Below are positions 6,016 through 14,884 of a stretch of DNA of 35,068 nt, in pieces. Numbering within the stretch: the first letter of the stretch is position 1; every line of letters starts with the position of its first letter. The position numbers were made by a program, and so were the translations under genes. Below the pieces are notes generated by a model. It saw nothing but the letters and a program-made list of their open reading frames with translations, was not told where the DNA came from and searched no databases. The DNA comes from JAAZLS01 sp964585925 (GTDB taxonomy: Bacteria > Bacillota > Dethiobacteria > DTU022), in contig CAZPFS010000022.1 of the NCBI GenBank assembly GCA_964585925.1, forward strand, positions 1 through 35,068. The letters run 5' to 3'.

Positions 6016-8703
6016 TTGTCACTCAAATGGGCAAATTTTACAGGCGAGGAAACATGCCGGGCACTGAAGGTTGACATATTTCAGGGACTGGCTGTCGCCG
6101 AGGCGGCCTCCCGCAGAAAACTATATGGTGATAATGCCATTGCCGGGGCGTCCCGGATTTCAGCTCTGGCCATTTTCATCAACCAGTTCAAGGACTTCAT
6201 GGTTTTGGTGCTGTTGGGCGCTACCTTTCTTTCCGCGCTGCTGGGAGAGTATACTGATGCCATCACCATATTGATCATTGTGGTCTGTAATGCATTCATG
6301 GGGCTGATCCAGGAATACCGAGCGGAACGATCCCTGGAGGCTTTGCAGAAACTGAGCGCGCCCAGGGCAGCCGTTCAGCGGGATGGAAGCATATCTGTTC
6401 TACCCGCCAAGGAGCTGGTTCCGGGTGATATTTTGCTGTTGGAGTCGGGGGATCTGGTGGGCGCCGATGTACGGCTGTTGTCGGTGCAGGCCCTGTCTAT
6501 AAACGAGGCGGCGCTGACCGGGGAATCGGCAGCGGTCAGCAAAAATGCAGCCGCCCTGCCGGAGCCGGTCGGATCACCCGGTGATGCCTCGAACATGGCA
6601 TTCAGCGGGACTACCGTGGTGGCCGGAAGAGCCCGGGGGGTGGTGGTGGCTACCGCCATGAATACCCAGCTGGGACAAATTGCCCATCTGATCAGCAGGA
6701 TGACCCCTCCCCAGACCCCCCTTCAGAGGCAGTTGAGCAGCCTGGGCCGGTTATTGGTGCTGCTCTGCCTGGGCATATGCGGCGCGGTAATTTTTTTGGG
6801 CTGCCGACGGGGCGAACCTGTCTATCAGATGTTTATGTCCGGGATCAGCCTGGCGGTAGCGGCCATCCCCGAGGGGCTGCCGGCCATAGTGACCATCTCT
6901 CTGGCCCTGGGGGTTCAGCGGATGATCCGCCGCCGGGCGATAGTCCGCCGGCTGCCGGCGGTAGAGACCCTGGGCTCCGCTTCCGTAATTTGTTCCGACA
7001 AGACCGGGACCCTAACCCAAAACAAAATGAGCCTTCAACAGATCTACGGAGATGGAAAACTGTACATGGTGGGGGAGGAACATTGTCTCCCCCGGCAGGG
7101 AGGCGTCCCAGAGGAGTCTCTGGCGGGAAATTCCCTGACAGAGCTGGCTATGACCATTGCTGCCCGCTGCAACAATGCCTATAACGAAGCCGGTTCCTTT
7201 TTTGGCGATCCTACCGAGGTGGGGCTGGCGGAAGCTGCCCGGGCCGCCGGGATCAGGGTTCACCCCCAGGATCGGCAGGTGGAGGTGCCGTTTTCCCCGG
7301 AGCGAAAAATGATGAGCGTGATCTGGGGCGGATCCCGGCGTCAATTGCTGGCCAAAGGGGCCCCCGAAACGTTGCTGGCCCGGTGCCGTTACCGCTGGTC
7401 GGGGGGGAAAGCTGTTCTACTGACTACCGGAGATCGCCGGGAAATAATCTCTGCTTTGGAGCAGATGGCTTCCCTGGCATTGCGCAGCCTGGCTGTGGCT
7501 TACCGGGATCTCGATCCGGTTACTGTTTCCCCCCAGCTCCCGCCCGAAAAATTGGAACAGGATCTGGTCTGGGTGGCCTTACTGGGTCTTGAAGATCCTC
7601 CCCGCCGGGAGGCCCTGCCGGCGATTCGACTTTGCCGGAAAGCAGGCATAAGGGTGATCATGATCACCGGAGATCATCAGACCACGGCGGTGGCCATCGC
7701 CGGAAGGCTGGGCATGATGGGGCCCGGGGATGAGGTATTGACGGGCAGCCAACTGGAGAAAATGGATGATCGGGAATTATGGAGGGTGATCCGGAAGGTA
7801 GCGGTATTTGCCCGGGTGAGCCCCATCCACAAGCTGCGTATTGTAAGGGCCCTCAGAAAACAGAAAGGGATTGTGGCCATGACCGGGGATGGGGTGAACG
7901 ATGCCCCGGCGATCAAGGAGGCCGATATTGGGATTGCCATGGGACTGTCCGGAACCGATGTGGCCAGGGAGGCGGCGGATCTGGTATTAAGTGATGACAA
8001 TTTCAGTACAATTGTCAGTGCCATCGAAGAAGGGCGCCATATTTACAACAATATCCGCAAATTTATTCGGTTTTTGCTGGGGTGTAATCTGGGGGAGATA
8101 TTAACTATGTTGCTGGCGATTCTGTTAAATCTGCCGCTGCCCCTGAAACCGATTCAGATCCTGTGGATAAACCTGGTCACGGATGGTTTTCCGGCCCTGG
8201 CGTTGGGAATTGATCAGCCCGAACCCGAACTGATGGAACAACCGCCCCGGAACCGGGGCGAAGGGGTTTTCGGCCGGGGGCTTTGGATCCGGTTGGTTGT
8301 CAGGGGCCTGTTCATTTCCCTGGTCACTACACTGTCCTTCAGCTATGCCCTGGGCACCGGGGATATGCCCCTGGCACAGACAGTGGCCTTTGCCACGCTG
8401 ATTACCTCTCAGCTGGCCTATGTATTTGAATGCCGGAGCGGGGAGGGGCGGGTATTGTGGGATAAATCCAGGCCTCCCAACCGGCCCTTGCAGGCGGCGG
8501 TTGTTTCCTCGTTCCTATTGATGTGCCTGGTAATCTACCTGCCTTCCTTGAATCCGGTTTTCCATACAGTCCCCCTGGGCCCGGCCGACTGGCAATTGGT
8601 GCTGGGTACAGGGCTGCTGCCTACATTGGTCGATCAATTTTGTTCGGTCCTAGAGCGCGGTTACAAGATTACCCGGTTTCGCCGCAGCCCCCTTGCCAAG
8701 TGA
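6016..8703 (+). CDS. Calcium-translocating P-type (P2A) ATPase, SERCA/PMR1-like
   Basis: The 895-residue protein is a cation-exporting P-type ATPase of the inner membrane. In order there is an N-terminal cation-ATPase domain (about 5-75), an actuator with the ALTGES motif (about 167-172), transmembrane helix 4 with the PEGLP motif typical of Ca2+ pumps, the phosphorylation site SDKTGTLT (Asp about 328), the nucleotide-binding domain, the hinge motif TGDGVNDAP (about 625) and a C-terminal membrane bundle. The helix 6 stretch NLVTDGFPALALG fits the N/D pair of Ca2+ site residues. TTG 6016 is preceded by GGAGG at 6 bp; TTG 6013 is also in frame. It stands alone behind the double repeat tract and a weak CTGACA/CATAAC promoter candidate (5946-5974). 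Mn2+ transport is an alternative. Confidence 0.92.
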   Translation: MSLKWANFTGEETCRALKVDIFQGLAVAEAASRRKLYGDNAIAGASRISALAIFINQFKDFMVLVLLGATFLSALLGEYTDAITILIIVVCNAFMGLIQEYRAERSLEALQKLSAPRAAVQRDGSISVLPAKELVPGDILLLESGDLVGADVRLLSVQALSINEAALTGESAAVSKNAAALPEPVGSPGDASNMAFSGTTVVAGRARGVVVATAMNTQLGQIAHLISRMTPPQTPLQRQLSSLGRLLVLLCLGICGAVIFLGCRRGEPVYQMFMSGISLAVAAIPEGLPAIVTISLALGVQRMIRRRAIVRRLPAVETLGSASVICSDKTGTLTQNKMSLQQIYGDGKLYMVGEEHCLPRQGGVPEESLAGNSLTELAMTIAARCNNAYNEAGSFFGDPTEVGLAEAARAAGIRVHPQDRQVEVPFSPERKMMSVIWGGSRRQLLAKGAPETLLARCRYRWSGGKAVLLTTGDRREIISALEQMASLALRSLAVAYRDLDPVTVSPQLPPEKLEQDLVWVALLGLEDPPRREALPAIRLCRKAGIRVIMITGDHQTTAVAIAGRLGMMGPGDEVLTGSQLEKMDDRELWRVIRKVAVFARVSPIHKLRIVRALRKQKGIVAMTGDGVNDAPAIKEADIGIAMGLSGTDVAREAADLVLSDDNFSTIVSAIEEGRHIYNNIRKFIRFLLGCNLGEILTMLLAILLNLPLPLKPIQILWINLVTDGFPALALGIDQPEPELMEQPPRNRGEGVFGRGLWIRLVVRGLFISLVTTLSFSYALGTGDMPLAQTVAFATLITSQLAYVFECRSGEGRVLWDKSRPPNRPLQAAVVSSFLLMCLVIYLPSLNPVFHTVPLGPADWQLVLGTGLLPTLVDQFCSVLERGYKITRFRRSPLAK

Positions 8704-8788
8704 GCAAAATCAATATCCCGTCGGGAAAACCTGAAGAACCGCCGGCCCCCTTGCCCCGATCTGTCCGCATTCGATTTTTACCCCGATC

Positions 8789-8817
8789 TTGAATACCCCG
8801 GTGGGAGGTGATAAAAT
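8789..8817 (+). promoter_or_regulatory. Sigma-A promoter for the yicC-remA-gmk-rpoZ-coaBC operon
   Basis: TTGAAT (8789-8794), a 17-bp spacer and TAAAAT (8812-8817) lie 49 bp before the yicC start. The gap between the Ca2+ ATPase and yicC holds no other recognisable feature. Confidence 0.6.
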
Positions 8818-8866
8818 AAGGCAACAGTAACAAATTGACTGTATTTTTCTTTCAGGAGAGAAACGC

Positions 8867-9745
8867 TTGATAAAAAGCATGACCGGTTTTGGCCGGGGGA
8901 GTTGCGTTCAACATGATTTTGGGATAACCGTGGAAATGAGATCGGTGAACCATCGTTATGCCGATTTTAATTTACGCCTTCCCAGGGAGTTATATCAATG
9001 GGAAGATAAAATCCGCACTTTCCTCAAGCAAATAATTGAGCGGGGCCGGGTAGAGGTTACGGTCATCCTGGAAGGCTCGCCCCCCGGGACGCGGACGGTA
9101 AAGATCGATTATCTGTTGGCCGAAGAATTAAACCGGGAGCTGACCATACTTGCGCAGCGCCTGGCTTTCAACCTGGATGCAAACTCGCTTTTTGCAGGAT
9201 TTCTTCCGGAGATAGTGCAGATAGAGCACGCCGATGCCGATGAAGAGACAGTCTGGAATTTGCTGCAAGTGTCTCTTCAGCAGGCCCTGGATGAACTGGT
9301 AGCCCGGCGGAACAGGGAAGGGGCGTCGCTGTTCAGGGATCTGGAAGGGCGCTGTCACCGTCTGGAGGAACTGCTGGAGGAAATCTCATCCCGGGCGCCG
9401 GTGATATATGGTGATTACCACCTGCGTTTGGAAAGGAAATTGCGGGAGGCATTCAAACTCTCCGAGATAGATGAAAATCGGATACTCATGGAATGTGCTT
9501 TGATGGTGGAAAAAGCCGGTATTGACGAGGAAACAACCCGCCTGCGCAGCCATCTGCAGGCTTTCCGGGAAGCACTTTCGGCACAGGGGGCGACAGGCCG
9601 CAGGCTGGATTTTATAGCTCAGGAAATGTTCAGGGAATCAAATACCATTGGGGCCAAGTCCATTGACTCTCAGTTGACCGGCCTGGTGGTGGAGGTCAAG
9701 ACCGAACTGGAAAAGATCAGGGAGCAGATTCAAAACATAGAATAA
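8867..9745 (+). CDS. yicC: YicC-family endoribonuclease
   Basis: The 292-residue protein has the unmistakable ends of the YicC/YloC family: the N-terminal IKSMTGFGRG and the C-terminal EMFRESNTIGAKSID. Members are cytoplasmic endoribonucleases implicated in RNA turnover and stationary-phase survival. The start is TTG with AGGAGAG six bases upstream. It is the first gene after a promoter and leads a short-spaced run with remA, gmk, rpoZ and coaBC, the standard order in Clostridia. Length is typical. The substrate in this organism is unknown. Confidence 0.93.
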   Translation: MIKSMTGFGRGSCVQHDFGITVEMRSVNHRYADFNLRLPRELYQWEDKIRTFLKQIIERGRVEVTVILEGSPPGTRTVKIDYLLAEELNRELTILAQRLAFNLDANSLFAGFLPEIVQIEHADADEETVWNLLQVSLQQALDELVARRNREGASLFRDLEGRCHRLEELLEEISSRAPVIYGDYHLRLERKLREAFKLSEIDENRILMECALMVEKAGIDEETTRLRSHLQAFREALSAQGATGRRLDFIAQEMFRESNTIGAKSIDSQLTGLVVEVKTELEKIREQIQNIE

Positions 9746-9769
9746 AACAAATCTGAGGAGGGTGCGCGC

Positions 9770-10042
9770 TTGGATATCAAACTGATAAATATCGGATTTG
9801 GAAATATCATATCCGCAGGGCGGATTATAACCATAGTCAGCCCTGAATCCGCCCCTATAAAGAGGATAATCAGTGAAGCCAGGGACCGGGGGATGCTTAT
9901 TGATGCCACCTACGGGCGGAGAACCCGGGCGGTAATTGTTGCCGACAGCGGGCATGTAATACTTTCGGCGGTACAGCCGGAGACGGTTAAACATCGTCTT
10001 TACGCCAGGGATACTGTCGGAGCGGCTGAACCCGAACGGTAA
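9770..10042 (+). CDS. remA: RemA-family extracellular matrix regulator (DUF370)
   Basis: The 90-residue product matches the RemA/YlzA family, with GFGNIISAGRIITIVSPESAP near the start and RGMLIDATYGRRTRAVI in the middle. In Bacillus subtilis RemA is a ring-forming DNA-binding activator of biofilm-matrix and osmoprotection genes. In Clostridia, which often lack those targets, the role is unclear. The start is TTG with GAGGAGGGTG five bases upstream, 24 bases after yicC. It sits directly before gmk, as in most Firmicutes. The C-terminal tail after about residue 78 is the variable part of the family. Confidence 0.92.
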   Translation: MDIKLINIGFGNIISAGRIITIVSPESAPIKRIISEARDRGMLIDATYGRRTRAVIVADSGHVILSAVQPETVKHRLYARDTVGAAEPER

Positions 10043-10063
10043 TATTTGGGAAGGGGTGCCAAG

Positions 10064-10666
10064 ATGAGCCAGGGTCTGCTCGTGGTTTTTTCCGGCCCTT
10101 CCGGGGTGGGCAAGGGAACTGTCTGCCGGCAATTGCTGAATATCTGTCCCGAGCTGGCACTTTCCATTTCCATGACCACCAGACCTCGGCGTACCGGAGA
10201 AAAAGACGGGATCGATTATTTGTTTGCCTCGGTGCAGGATTTCCAAAACCTGATCAAAAAGGGTGCTTTTCTGGAATGGGCTATGGTTTATGGTCATTAT
10301 TACGGGACATTGGCCGAACCGGTAATCAAGGCCCTGGATCGGGGGACCAGCCTGTTGTTGGAAATCGATGTCCAGGGGGCCCGTCAAATTCGCCAACATA
10401 CTGTTTCGTCAGTGTCCATATTTCTTGCTCCCCCCTCGCGAAAGATATTGCAGGAAAGGATTGACGGGCGCGGTACGGAGGATGAGGCCGCGCTGTGCAG
10501 GCGTCTGACCGAGTCCTGTCGGGAGATGGAGGCTTACCGGGAATATGATTATCTGGTGATCAATGATCGGGTGGAAATGGCCGCCTGCCGCCTGGCGGCC
10601 ATAATTACTGCGGAGAGATGCAAGGTTTCACGCGGCGCAAAACCCCTGGGGTGGGAGGTGAAATGA
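10064..10666 (+). CDS. gmk: Guanylate kinase
   Basis: Gmk phosphorylates GMP to GDP with ATP. The 200-residue protein has the P-loop GPSGVGKG (11-18) and the GMP-binding segment STTRPRR-like MTTRPRRTGEKDG followed by DYLF. A later LLEIDVQGARQ segment is also diagnostic. I chose ATG 10064 because GGGAAGGGGTG lies six bases upstream; an in-frame TTG at 10046 lies before that site. Its stop (TGA 10664-10666) overlaps the rpoZ start in an ATGA arrangement, so translation of the two is probably coupled. Size and motifs are normal. Confidence 0.96.
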   Translation: MSQGLLVVFSGPSGVGKGTVCRQLLNICPELALSISMTTRPRRTGEKDGIDYLFASVQDFQNLIKKGAFLEWAMVYGHYYGTLAEPVIKALDRGTSLLLEIDVQGARQIRQHTVSSVSIFLAPPSRKILQERIDGRGTEDEAALCRRLTESCREMEAYREYDYLVINDRVEMAACRLAAIITAERCKVSRGAKPLGWEVK

Positions 10667-10872
10667 TGATTTACCCCTCTATAGATGATCTGTTGAACAA
10701 GGTGGACAGCAAGTACTCTTTGGTTATTACCACCGCCAAAAGGGCCCGCCAGATCAGGGACGGCAGCAAGCCTACCATTGATATCCCCTCCCGGAAAGAA
10801 GTAAGCATTGCCCTGAAGGAAATCAGCTGCGGGCATATTGAATACGAGCGAACCAAAGACGGCATCAAGTAA
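10663..10872 (+). CDS. rpoZ: RNA polymerase omega subunit
   Basis: Omega is the small RNA polymerase subunit that binds the beta-prime C-terminus and aids enzyme assembly. The 69-residue product starts MMIYPSIDDLLNKVDSKYSL and contains the conserved TTAKRARQI segment, then IALKEISCGHIEYER. The start is ATG 10663 behind GTGGGAGGTG, overlapping the gmk stop. ATG 10666 is also in frame. Location between gmk and coaBC is the standard Firmicutes order. Confidence 0.95.
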   Translation: MMIYPSIDDLLNKVDSKYSLVITTAKRARQIRDGSKPTIDIPSRKEVSIALKEISCGHIEYERTKDGIK

Positions 10873-10886
10873 GGGGGTCGGTCATT

Positions 10887-12074
10887 ATGGTTATTTTGGG
10901 AGTTACCGGAGGAATTGCCGCTTACAAAACAGTTGAACTTGTTCGGATGTTTGTACATAACCATTACCGGGTTCAGGCTGTGATGACCCCGGCGGCAACC
11001 CGGTTCGTCGCTCCCCTTACGCTCAGGACCCTCACCCGCCGGAAAGTGCTTGTAGACTTGTTTGACGGTGAACGACCGAACCGGGTTGAACATGTGGATC
11101 TGGCTTCACGGGCACAGGTGATGGTAGTGGCTCCCACCACTGCCAATACGCTGGCCAAATTTTCGGCCGGTATTGCCGACAATCTGTTGACCACCATATT
11201 TATGGCTCTCAAATGCCCGGCGGTAATAGTTCCTTCCATGAACGAGCAGATGTACCGCAGTCCGGCGGTCCGACACAACCTGCAATTGCTGCGCTCCCGG
11301 GGCTATTATCTGATGGAACCCGCTTCGGGGGAACTGGCCTGTGGTACGGTCGGGCGGGGACGGATGCCCGAACCGGCCGAAATTTACAATTTTACCCGCC
11401 ATATTATCGGCAAAAAAGATTTTTTAGGGGTAAAGGTGCTGGTTACAGCCGGTCCGACCCGGGAGCCCCTGGACCCGACCCGGTTTTTAAGCAACCCTTC
11501 CACCGGGCTAATGGGCTACAGTCTGGCCCGGGCTTTTGCCGGGCGGGGAGCGGAGGTGAGTTTGATCAGCGGCCCGGTCAACCTGCCCTGCCCGCCGGGG
11601 GTGGATCTGATACAGGTGATTACTGCAGAGGAAATGTTCAATGCAGTGATGGAACGTTACCGGGATTGCCGGGTAGTGGTAAAAGCAGCGGCGGTTTCAG
11701 ATTTCCGGCCGGTAAACACATCTCTCGAAAAGATCAAAAAAGAAACGGCCGGGCTGACCCTGCAGCTGGTTCCCAATCCCGATATTCTCCGGAAACTGGG
11801 GGAGCTCAAGGAGGATCGAATTCTGGTGGGTTTTGCCGCCGAAACCGGTCAGCCGGTGCCGAAGGCCCGGCAAAAGCTGGAGCAGAAAAACCTTGATCTG
11901 ATCGTGGTCAATGATTTGACCGTGCCGGGAGCGGGGTTTGCCTCCACCACCAATCAGGTGATGATTGTTGATGCTTCCGGCAAGGTGGAAGAGCTACCGA
12001 TGATGGATAAACAGGTTCTGGCCGACCGGATAGTGGATCGTGTTGCGCTTCTGCGGCCGGAACAAAGCCGTTAA
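10887..12074 (+). CDS. coaBC: Bifunctional phosphopantothenoylcysteine decarboxylase / phosphopantothenate-cysteine ligase
   Basis: CoaBC performs two consecutive steps of coenzyme A synthesis: ligation of cysteine to 4'-phosphopantothenate and FMN-dependent decarboxylation. The N-terminal CoaC half has GVTGGIAAYK, the active-site His in EHVDLASRAQ, PSMNEQMY and ACGTVGRGRMPEP (about 148-160). The CoaB half begins near residue 180 (VLVTAGPTREPLDP) and has KAAAVSDFRP and GFAAETG. The 395 residues fit the bifunctional form. ATG 10887 follows AAGGGGGTCGG. It is the last gene of the yicC operon. coaE, the final CoA step, lies elsewhere in this window (29037). Confidence 0.96.
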   Translation: MVILGVTGGIAAYKTVELVRMFVHNHYRVQAVMTPAATRFVAPLTLRTLTRRKVLVDLFDGERPNRVEHVDLASRAQVMVVAPTTANTLAKFSAGIADNLLTTIFMALKCPAVIVPSMNEQMYRSPAVRHNLQLLRSRGYYLMEPASGELACGTVGRGRMPEPAEIYNFTRHIIGKKDFLGVKVLVTAGPTREPLDPTRFLSNPSTGLMGYSLARAFAGRGAEVSLISGPVNLPCPPGVDLIQVITAEEMFNAVMERYRDCRVVVKAAAVSDFRPVNTSLEKIKKETAGLTLQLVPNPDILRKLGELKEDRILVGFAAETGQPVPKARQKLEQKNLDLIVVNDLTVPGAGFASTTNQVMIVDASGKVEELPMMDKQVLADRIVDRVALLRPEQSR

Positions 12075-12100
12075 CTCCCGGGCGGTATTATATTATCAGC

Positions 12101-12112
12101 ACGTGATCACGT
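12101..12112. other. 12-bp perfect palindrome between convergent coaBC and spoIIM
   Basis: ACGTGATCACGT is perfectly self-complementary and touches the spoIIM stop codon. The 37-bp gap between the two convergent genes holds no T-run, so it is not a canonical terminator. It could be a protein-binding site or chance. Confidence 0.4.
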
Positions 12113-12729
12113 CATATCAGGTACTTGGAGATCAGTAATGTGCTGACGCATACTTCTATTACCGCCCCTATCCCCAGCAGGGTTATGATCGGGAGAATCA
12201 AGGGGGTTGTTTCTTTCCAGATCTGAAAAAAACTCTGAATTCTGGACAGGCCGGGTAACGGAGCGGCCACACAATGATAACCCATTTTTAGTCCCAACGC
12301 CCCGCAGACAAAAAAAGCCGACAGTTCAAATATCCCGTGAGGGAGGATCCCCAGGCAGAGGAAAAGCCAGAGCGGCTGGCCCCCCTGGACAATGGCGTCG
12401 GTGACGGCTCCCAGCAGTGCTCCGTTGACAAAAAGGGTAAACAGGGGTGACAGCCCGGCCAGGAAACCCAGCAGCAGCATCTGGGTCATGGAGATCAGGT
12501 TGTTGATAAAGATTACCAGGACCATCATCAAAGGTGAAAGATTTTCAATAATCTTCAGAAGGCTCTCCAGGCCTTCGAATTGATTGCTGATCAGGTGATC
12601 CAGGCTGACGGCCTGGGCGGGACCGGCGGGGAAAGACAGGATGACGGCAGCCATTCCTCCAAAATAGATCAACATGGCGATAATAACCCAATTTTTATTG
12701 TGTTTGATAAACCTGCAGATCAGGGACAC
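12112..12729 (-). CDS. spoIIM: Stage II sporulation protein M-family membrane protein
   Basis: The 205-residue product is a polytopic membrane protein of the SpoIIM family. After a first hydrophobic segment (WVIIAMLIYFGGMAAVIL) come a soluble loop and four or five more segments, including the family-typical NNLISMTQMLLLGFLAGLSP, GILPHGIFELSAFFVCGALG and a C-terminal hydrophobic helix. In B. subtilis SpoIIM forms part of the DMP peptidoglycan-remodelling complex with SpoIID and SpoIIP during engulfment. The start is GTG 12729 with GGCGGAG seven bases upstream. The open frame continues far upstream over the priA start, but that part is antisense and lacks the family sequence. It is the only minus-strand gene between 6 and 31 kb. 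Confidence 0.85.
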   Translation of the reverse strand: MSLICRFIKHNKNWVIIAMLIYFGGMAAVILSFPAGPAQAVSLDHLISNQFEGLESLLKIIENLSPLMMVLVIFINNLISMTQMLLLGFLAGLSPLFTLFVNGALLGAVTDAIVQGGQPLWLFLCLGILPHGIFELSAFFVCGALGLKMGYHCVAAPLPGLSRIQSFFQIWKETTPLILPIITLLGIGAVIEVCVSTLLISKYLI

Positions 12730-12765
12730 TGTTTCTCCGCCTTTCCTCCAATTGTTGCTGTAACT

Positions 12766-12771
12766 ATTATA
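12766..12771 (-). promoter_or_regulatory. -10 element upstream of spoIIM
   Basis: CATATAAT reads on the minus strand 37 bp before the spoIIM start; its TATAAT core is at 12766-12771. It resembles both the sigma-A and the sigma-E (CATACA-T) -10. Neither a sigma-A nor a sigma-E -35 is clear. spoIIM in B. subtilis is sigma-E dependent. Confidence 0.35.
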
Positions 12772-12867
12772 TGAAATTCCGGGTAATTGGGGAAGTGCCG
12801 AAAAACAACAATAACAACAGTCATCAATCAGGGATTTCGGGAGGGATGAAACATTAAATATGCAGAA

Positions 12868-14859
12868 GTGCTGGTGGATTTGATTACCGACGCCGCAGAT
12901 CGCCCTTTTCATTATCTGATACCTGCCGAACTGGAGGGCAAAATTATCCCCGGTTCTCTGGTGGCGGTTCCCTTTGGGCGGCGGCAGCAGTATGGCTATG
13001 TGACCGCCCTGCTGGATGAACCGGAGGTGGAACGAGTCCGCCCGGTAGAGGCGCTGCTCAGTCCGGGTCTGCTCAGCTCTGAACAGCTGGCTCTCATTTT
13101 CTGGCTGGCCGAGCGCTACTATTGCCGGACAATCGAAGCGCTGCGGGCAATTATCCCTGCTGGAAATCGTCGGGGAGAAGCGGTTCGTATTCCGGAGAAA
13201 GAAAAAAAAGGGCTGCCGGAACCGGGGGAAAACAGTAAACCGCATTTGAGGTTAACTCTCCACCAGCAAAAGGCGATTGAATATATTTGCAGTTCGGCAG
13301 ACGGTCTTGTTGCCCGGAAGGTTTTGCTGCACGGGGTTACCGGAAGCGGGAAAACTGAGGTTTATTTACGGGCAATCAGATATGGGCTTGACCGCGGACG
13401 CAAGGCGGTGGTGTTGATTCCTGAAATTTCCCTGACTCCCCAGATGATCGAGCGGTTTCAGGAACAATTTTCCGGACAACTGGCGGTGCTCCACAGCCGC
13501 CTGACTCCGGCGGCCAGATCCCGGGAGTGGGAGCGGATCAAAGCCGGGCAGGCAACGGTGGTGCTGGGGGCCCGTTCGGCGATATTTGCCCCCCTGTCCG
13601 ACATCGGCCTGATCATCATCGATGAGGAGCATGAGAACAGTTACAAACAAGAAGAGGCTCCCCGGTATCATGCCCGGGAGGTGGCCTGGTGGAGAGCCCG
13701 CTACCATCGGGCGGTTCTGGTGCTGGGAAGCGCCACCCCCTCTCTGGAAAGCTATTACGAGACCGAACAGGGACACTCTGTCCGGTTAAGTCTTCCTTTC
13801 CGGGTCAAGGCGGATCTGCCTCCGGTACAGATCGTGGATATGCGTACCGAAATTCTGGAAGGTCACCGCCATATATTCAGCCGCCCGTTGCAGGCGGAGT
13901 TGAAGCAGGTTCTTTCCAGAGGCGAACAGGCTATTTTATTTCTCAATCGCCGCGGCTTTGCCAGCTTTATTCTGTGCCGTGAATGCGGGTTTGTAGTCCG
14001 CTGTCCCCGCTGTCAGATTTCGCTGACCATTCACCTGAGCCGGCGCAAGATGATTTGTCATTATTGTTCCTATGAGGCCGATATCCCACATGCCTGCCCC
14101 AACTGCGGCGGCATCTATATCCGCTACCAGGGGGTGGGGACGGAACGGGTAGAGAAGGAGGTAAGGTTGCTCTATCCCGGGCAGACGGTGATCCGCATGG
14201 ACAGTGACACCACCTCCCGGCGAGGTTCTCATGGGCTCCTCTACCGCCAGTTTCGGGACAGAAAGGCCAGTATCCTGATCGGTACCCAGATGATTGCCAA
14301 GGGGCTGGATTTTCCGGCGGTTACCCTGGTGGGGGTGATCACGGCGGATACGGCCCTGAACCTGCCGGATTTCCGGGCGGGGGAACGGACCTTCCAGCTT
14401 CTAACCCAGGTTTCCGGGCGGTCCGGCCGGGGCCCAGTGGAAGGAAAGGTTATTATCCAGACCTACCATCCTCAGCAGTACTGTATCAAGGCCGCTTCCC
14501 GACACGACTATACGGCCTTTTACCGGCAGGAAATGGAACGGAGGCAAAGCCTCGAATACCCCCCCTTCGGGGATCTGGTCCGATTTTTATTGGCGGGGGA
14601 AGAGGAGAAGCCGGTGTGGGAGGCGGCGGGTTCCATAACCAAACGGGTGGAAGAGCTTGATGCCGGGCTGTTGCTGGGACCGGCTCCGGCGCCGCTGTAC
14701 CGCCTGAAAGATCAATATCGCCTGCAGGTTATACTCAGGGGAAAGGACCTGGCCGAATTGGCCCCCAGGATCAAACAGATCATGAGAGATTACCGAAGCC
14801 GCCGCCCCCCTTGGAAGGCGCGTCTGACGGTGGATTTTAACCCTCTGGTAATGCTATAA
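12868..14859 (+). CDS. priA: Primosomal replication-restart helicase PriA
   Basis: PriA is the 3'-5' helicase that reloads the replicative helicase at stalled forks. The protein has the N-terminal fork-binding domain (DRPFHYLIP), Walker A GVTGSGKTEVYL (about 157-168), the DEEH box (IIIDEEHENSY), and eight zinc-binding cysteines in four CxxC pairs between about 371 and 412 (CRECG, CPRC, CHYC, CPNCGG). The helicase C-terminal motifs (GTQMIAKGLDFPAVTLVG) follow. GTG 12868 is the first canonical start and gives 663 residues, but its SD spacing is poor. The homologous N-terminus continues five codons upstream to ATT 12853. It is followed by def and fmt, the usual Firmicutes neighbours. Confidence 0.95.
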   Translation: MLVDLITDAADRPFHYLIPAELEGKIIPGSLVAVPFGRRQQYGYVTALLDEPEVERVRPVEALLSPGLLSSEQLALIFWLAERYYCRTIEALRAIIPAGNRRGEAVRIPEKEKKGLPEPGENSKPHLRLTLHQQKAIEYICSSADGLVARKVLLHGVTGSGKTEVYLRAIRYGLDRGRKAVVLIPEISLTPQMIERFQEQFSGQLAVLHSRLTPAARSREWERIKAGQATVVLGARSAIFAPLSDIGLIIIDEEHENSYKQEEAPRYHAREVAWWRARYHRAVLVLGSATPSLESYYETEQGHSVRLSLPFRVKADLPPVQIVDMRTEILEGHRHIFSRPLQAELKQVLSRGEQAILFLNRRGFASFILCRECGFVVRCPRCQISLTIHLSRRKMICHYCSYEADIPHACPNCGGIYIRYQGVGTERVEKEVRLLYPGQTVIRMDSDTTSRRGSHGLLYRQFRDRKASILIGTQMIAKGLDFPAVTLVGVITADTALNLPDFRAGERTFQLLTQVSGRSGRGPVEGKVIIQTYHPQQYCIKAASRHDYTAFYRQEMERRQSLEYPPFGDLVRFLLAGEEEKPVWEAAGSITKRVEELDAGLLLGPAPAPLYRLKDQYRLQVILRGKDLAELAPRIKQIMRDYRSRRPPWKARLTVDFNPLVML

Positions 14860-14884
14860 TTATGGCTGGAGGTGTTTTTCCAAG

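Noticed and set aside
5547..6022. Open frames of 90 and 144 codons (minus) and 71-77 codons (plus) across the repeat tract
   Set aside because: They translate only the tandem DNA repeats, exist in several frames on both strands, and lack ribosome-binding sites or family resemblance.
12730..13245. Upstream extension of the spoIIM reading frame (up to 377 codons)
   Set aside because: It is antisense to priA, lacks SpoIIM-like sequence, and a good GTG with ribosome-binding site exists at 12729.
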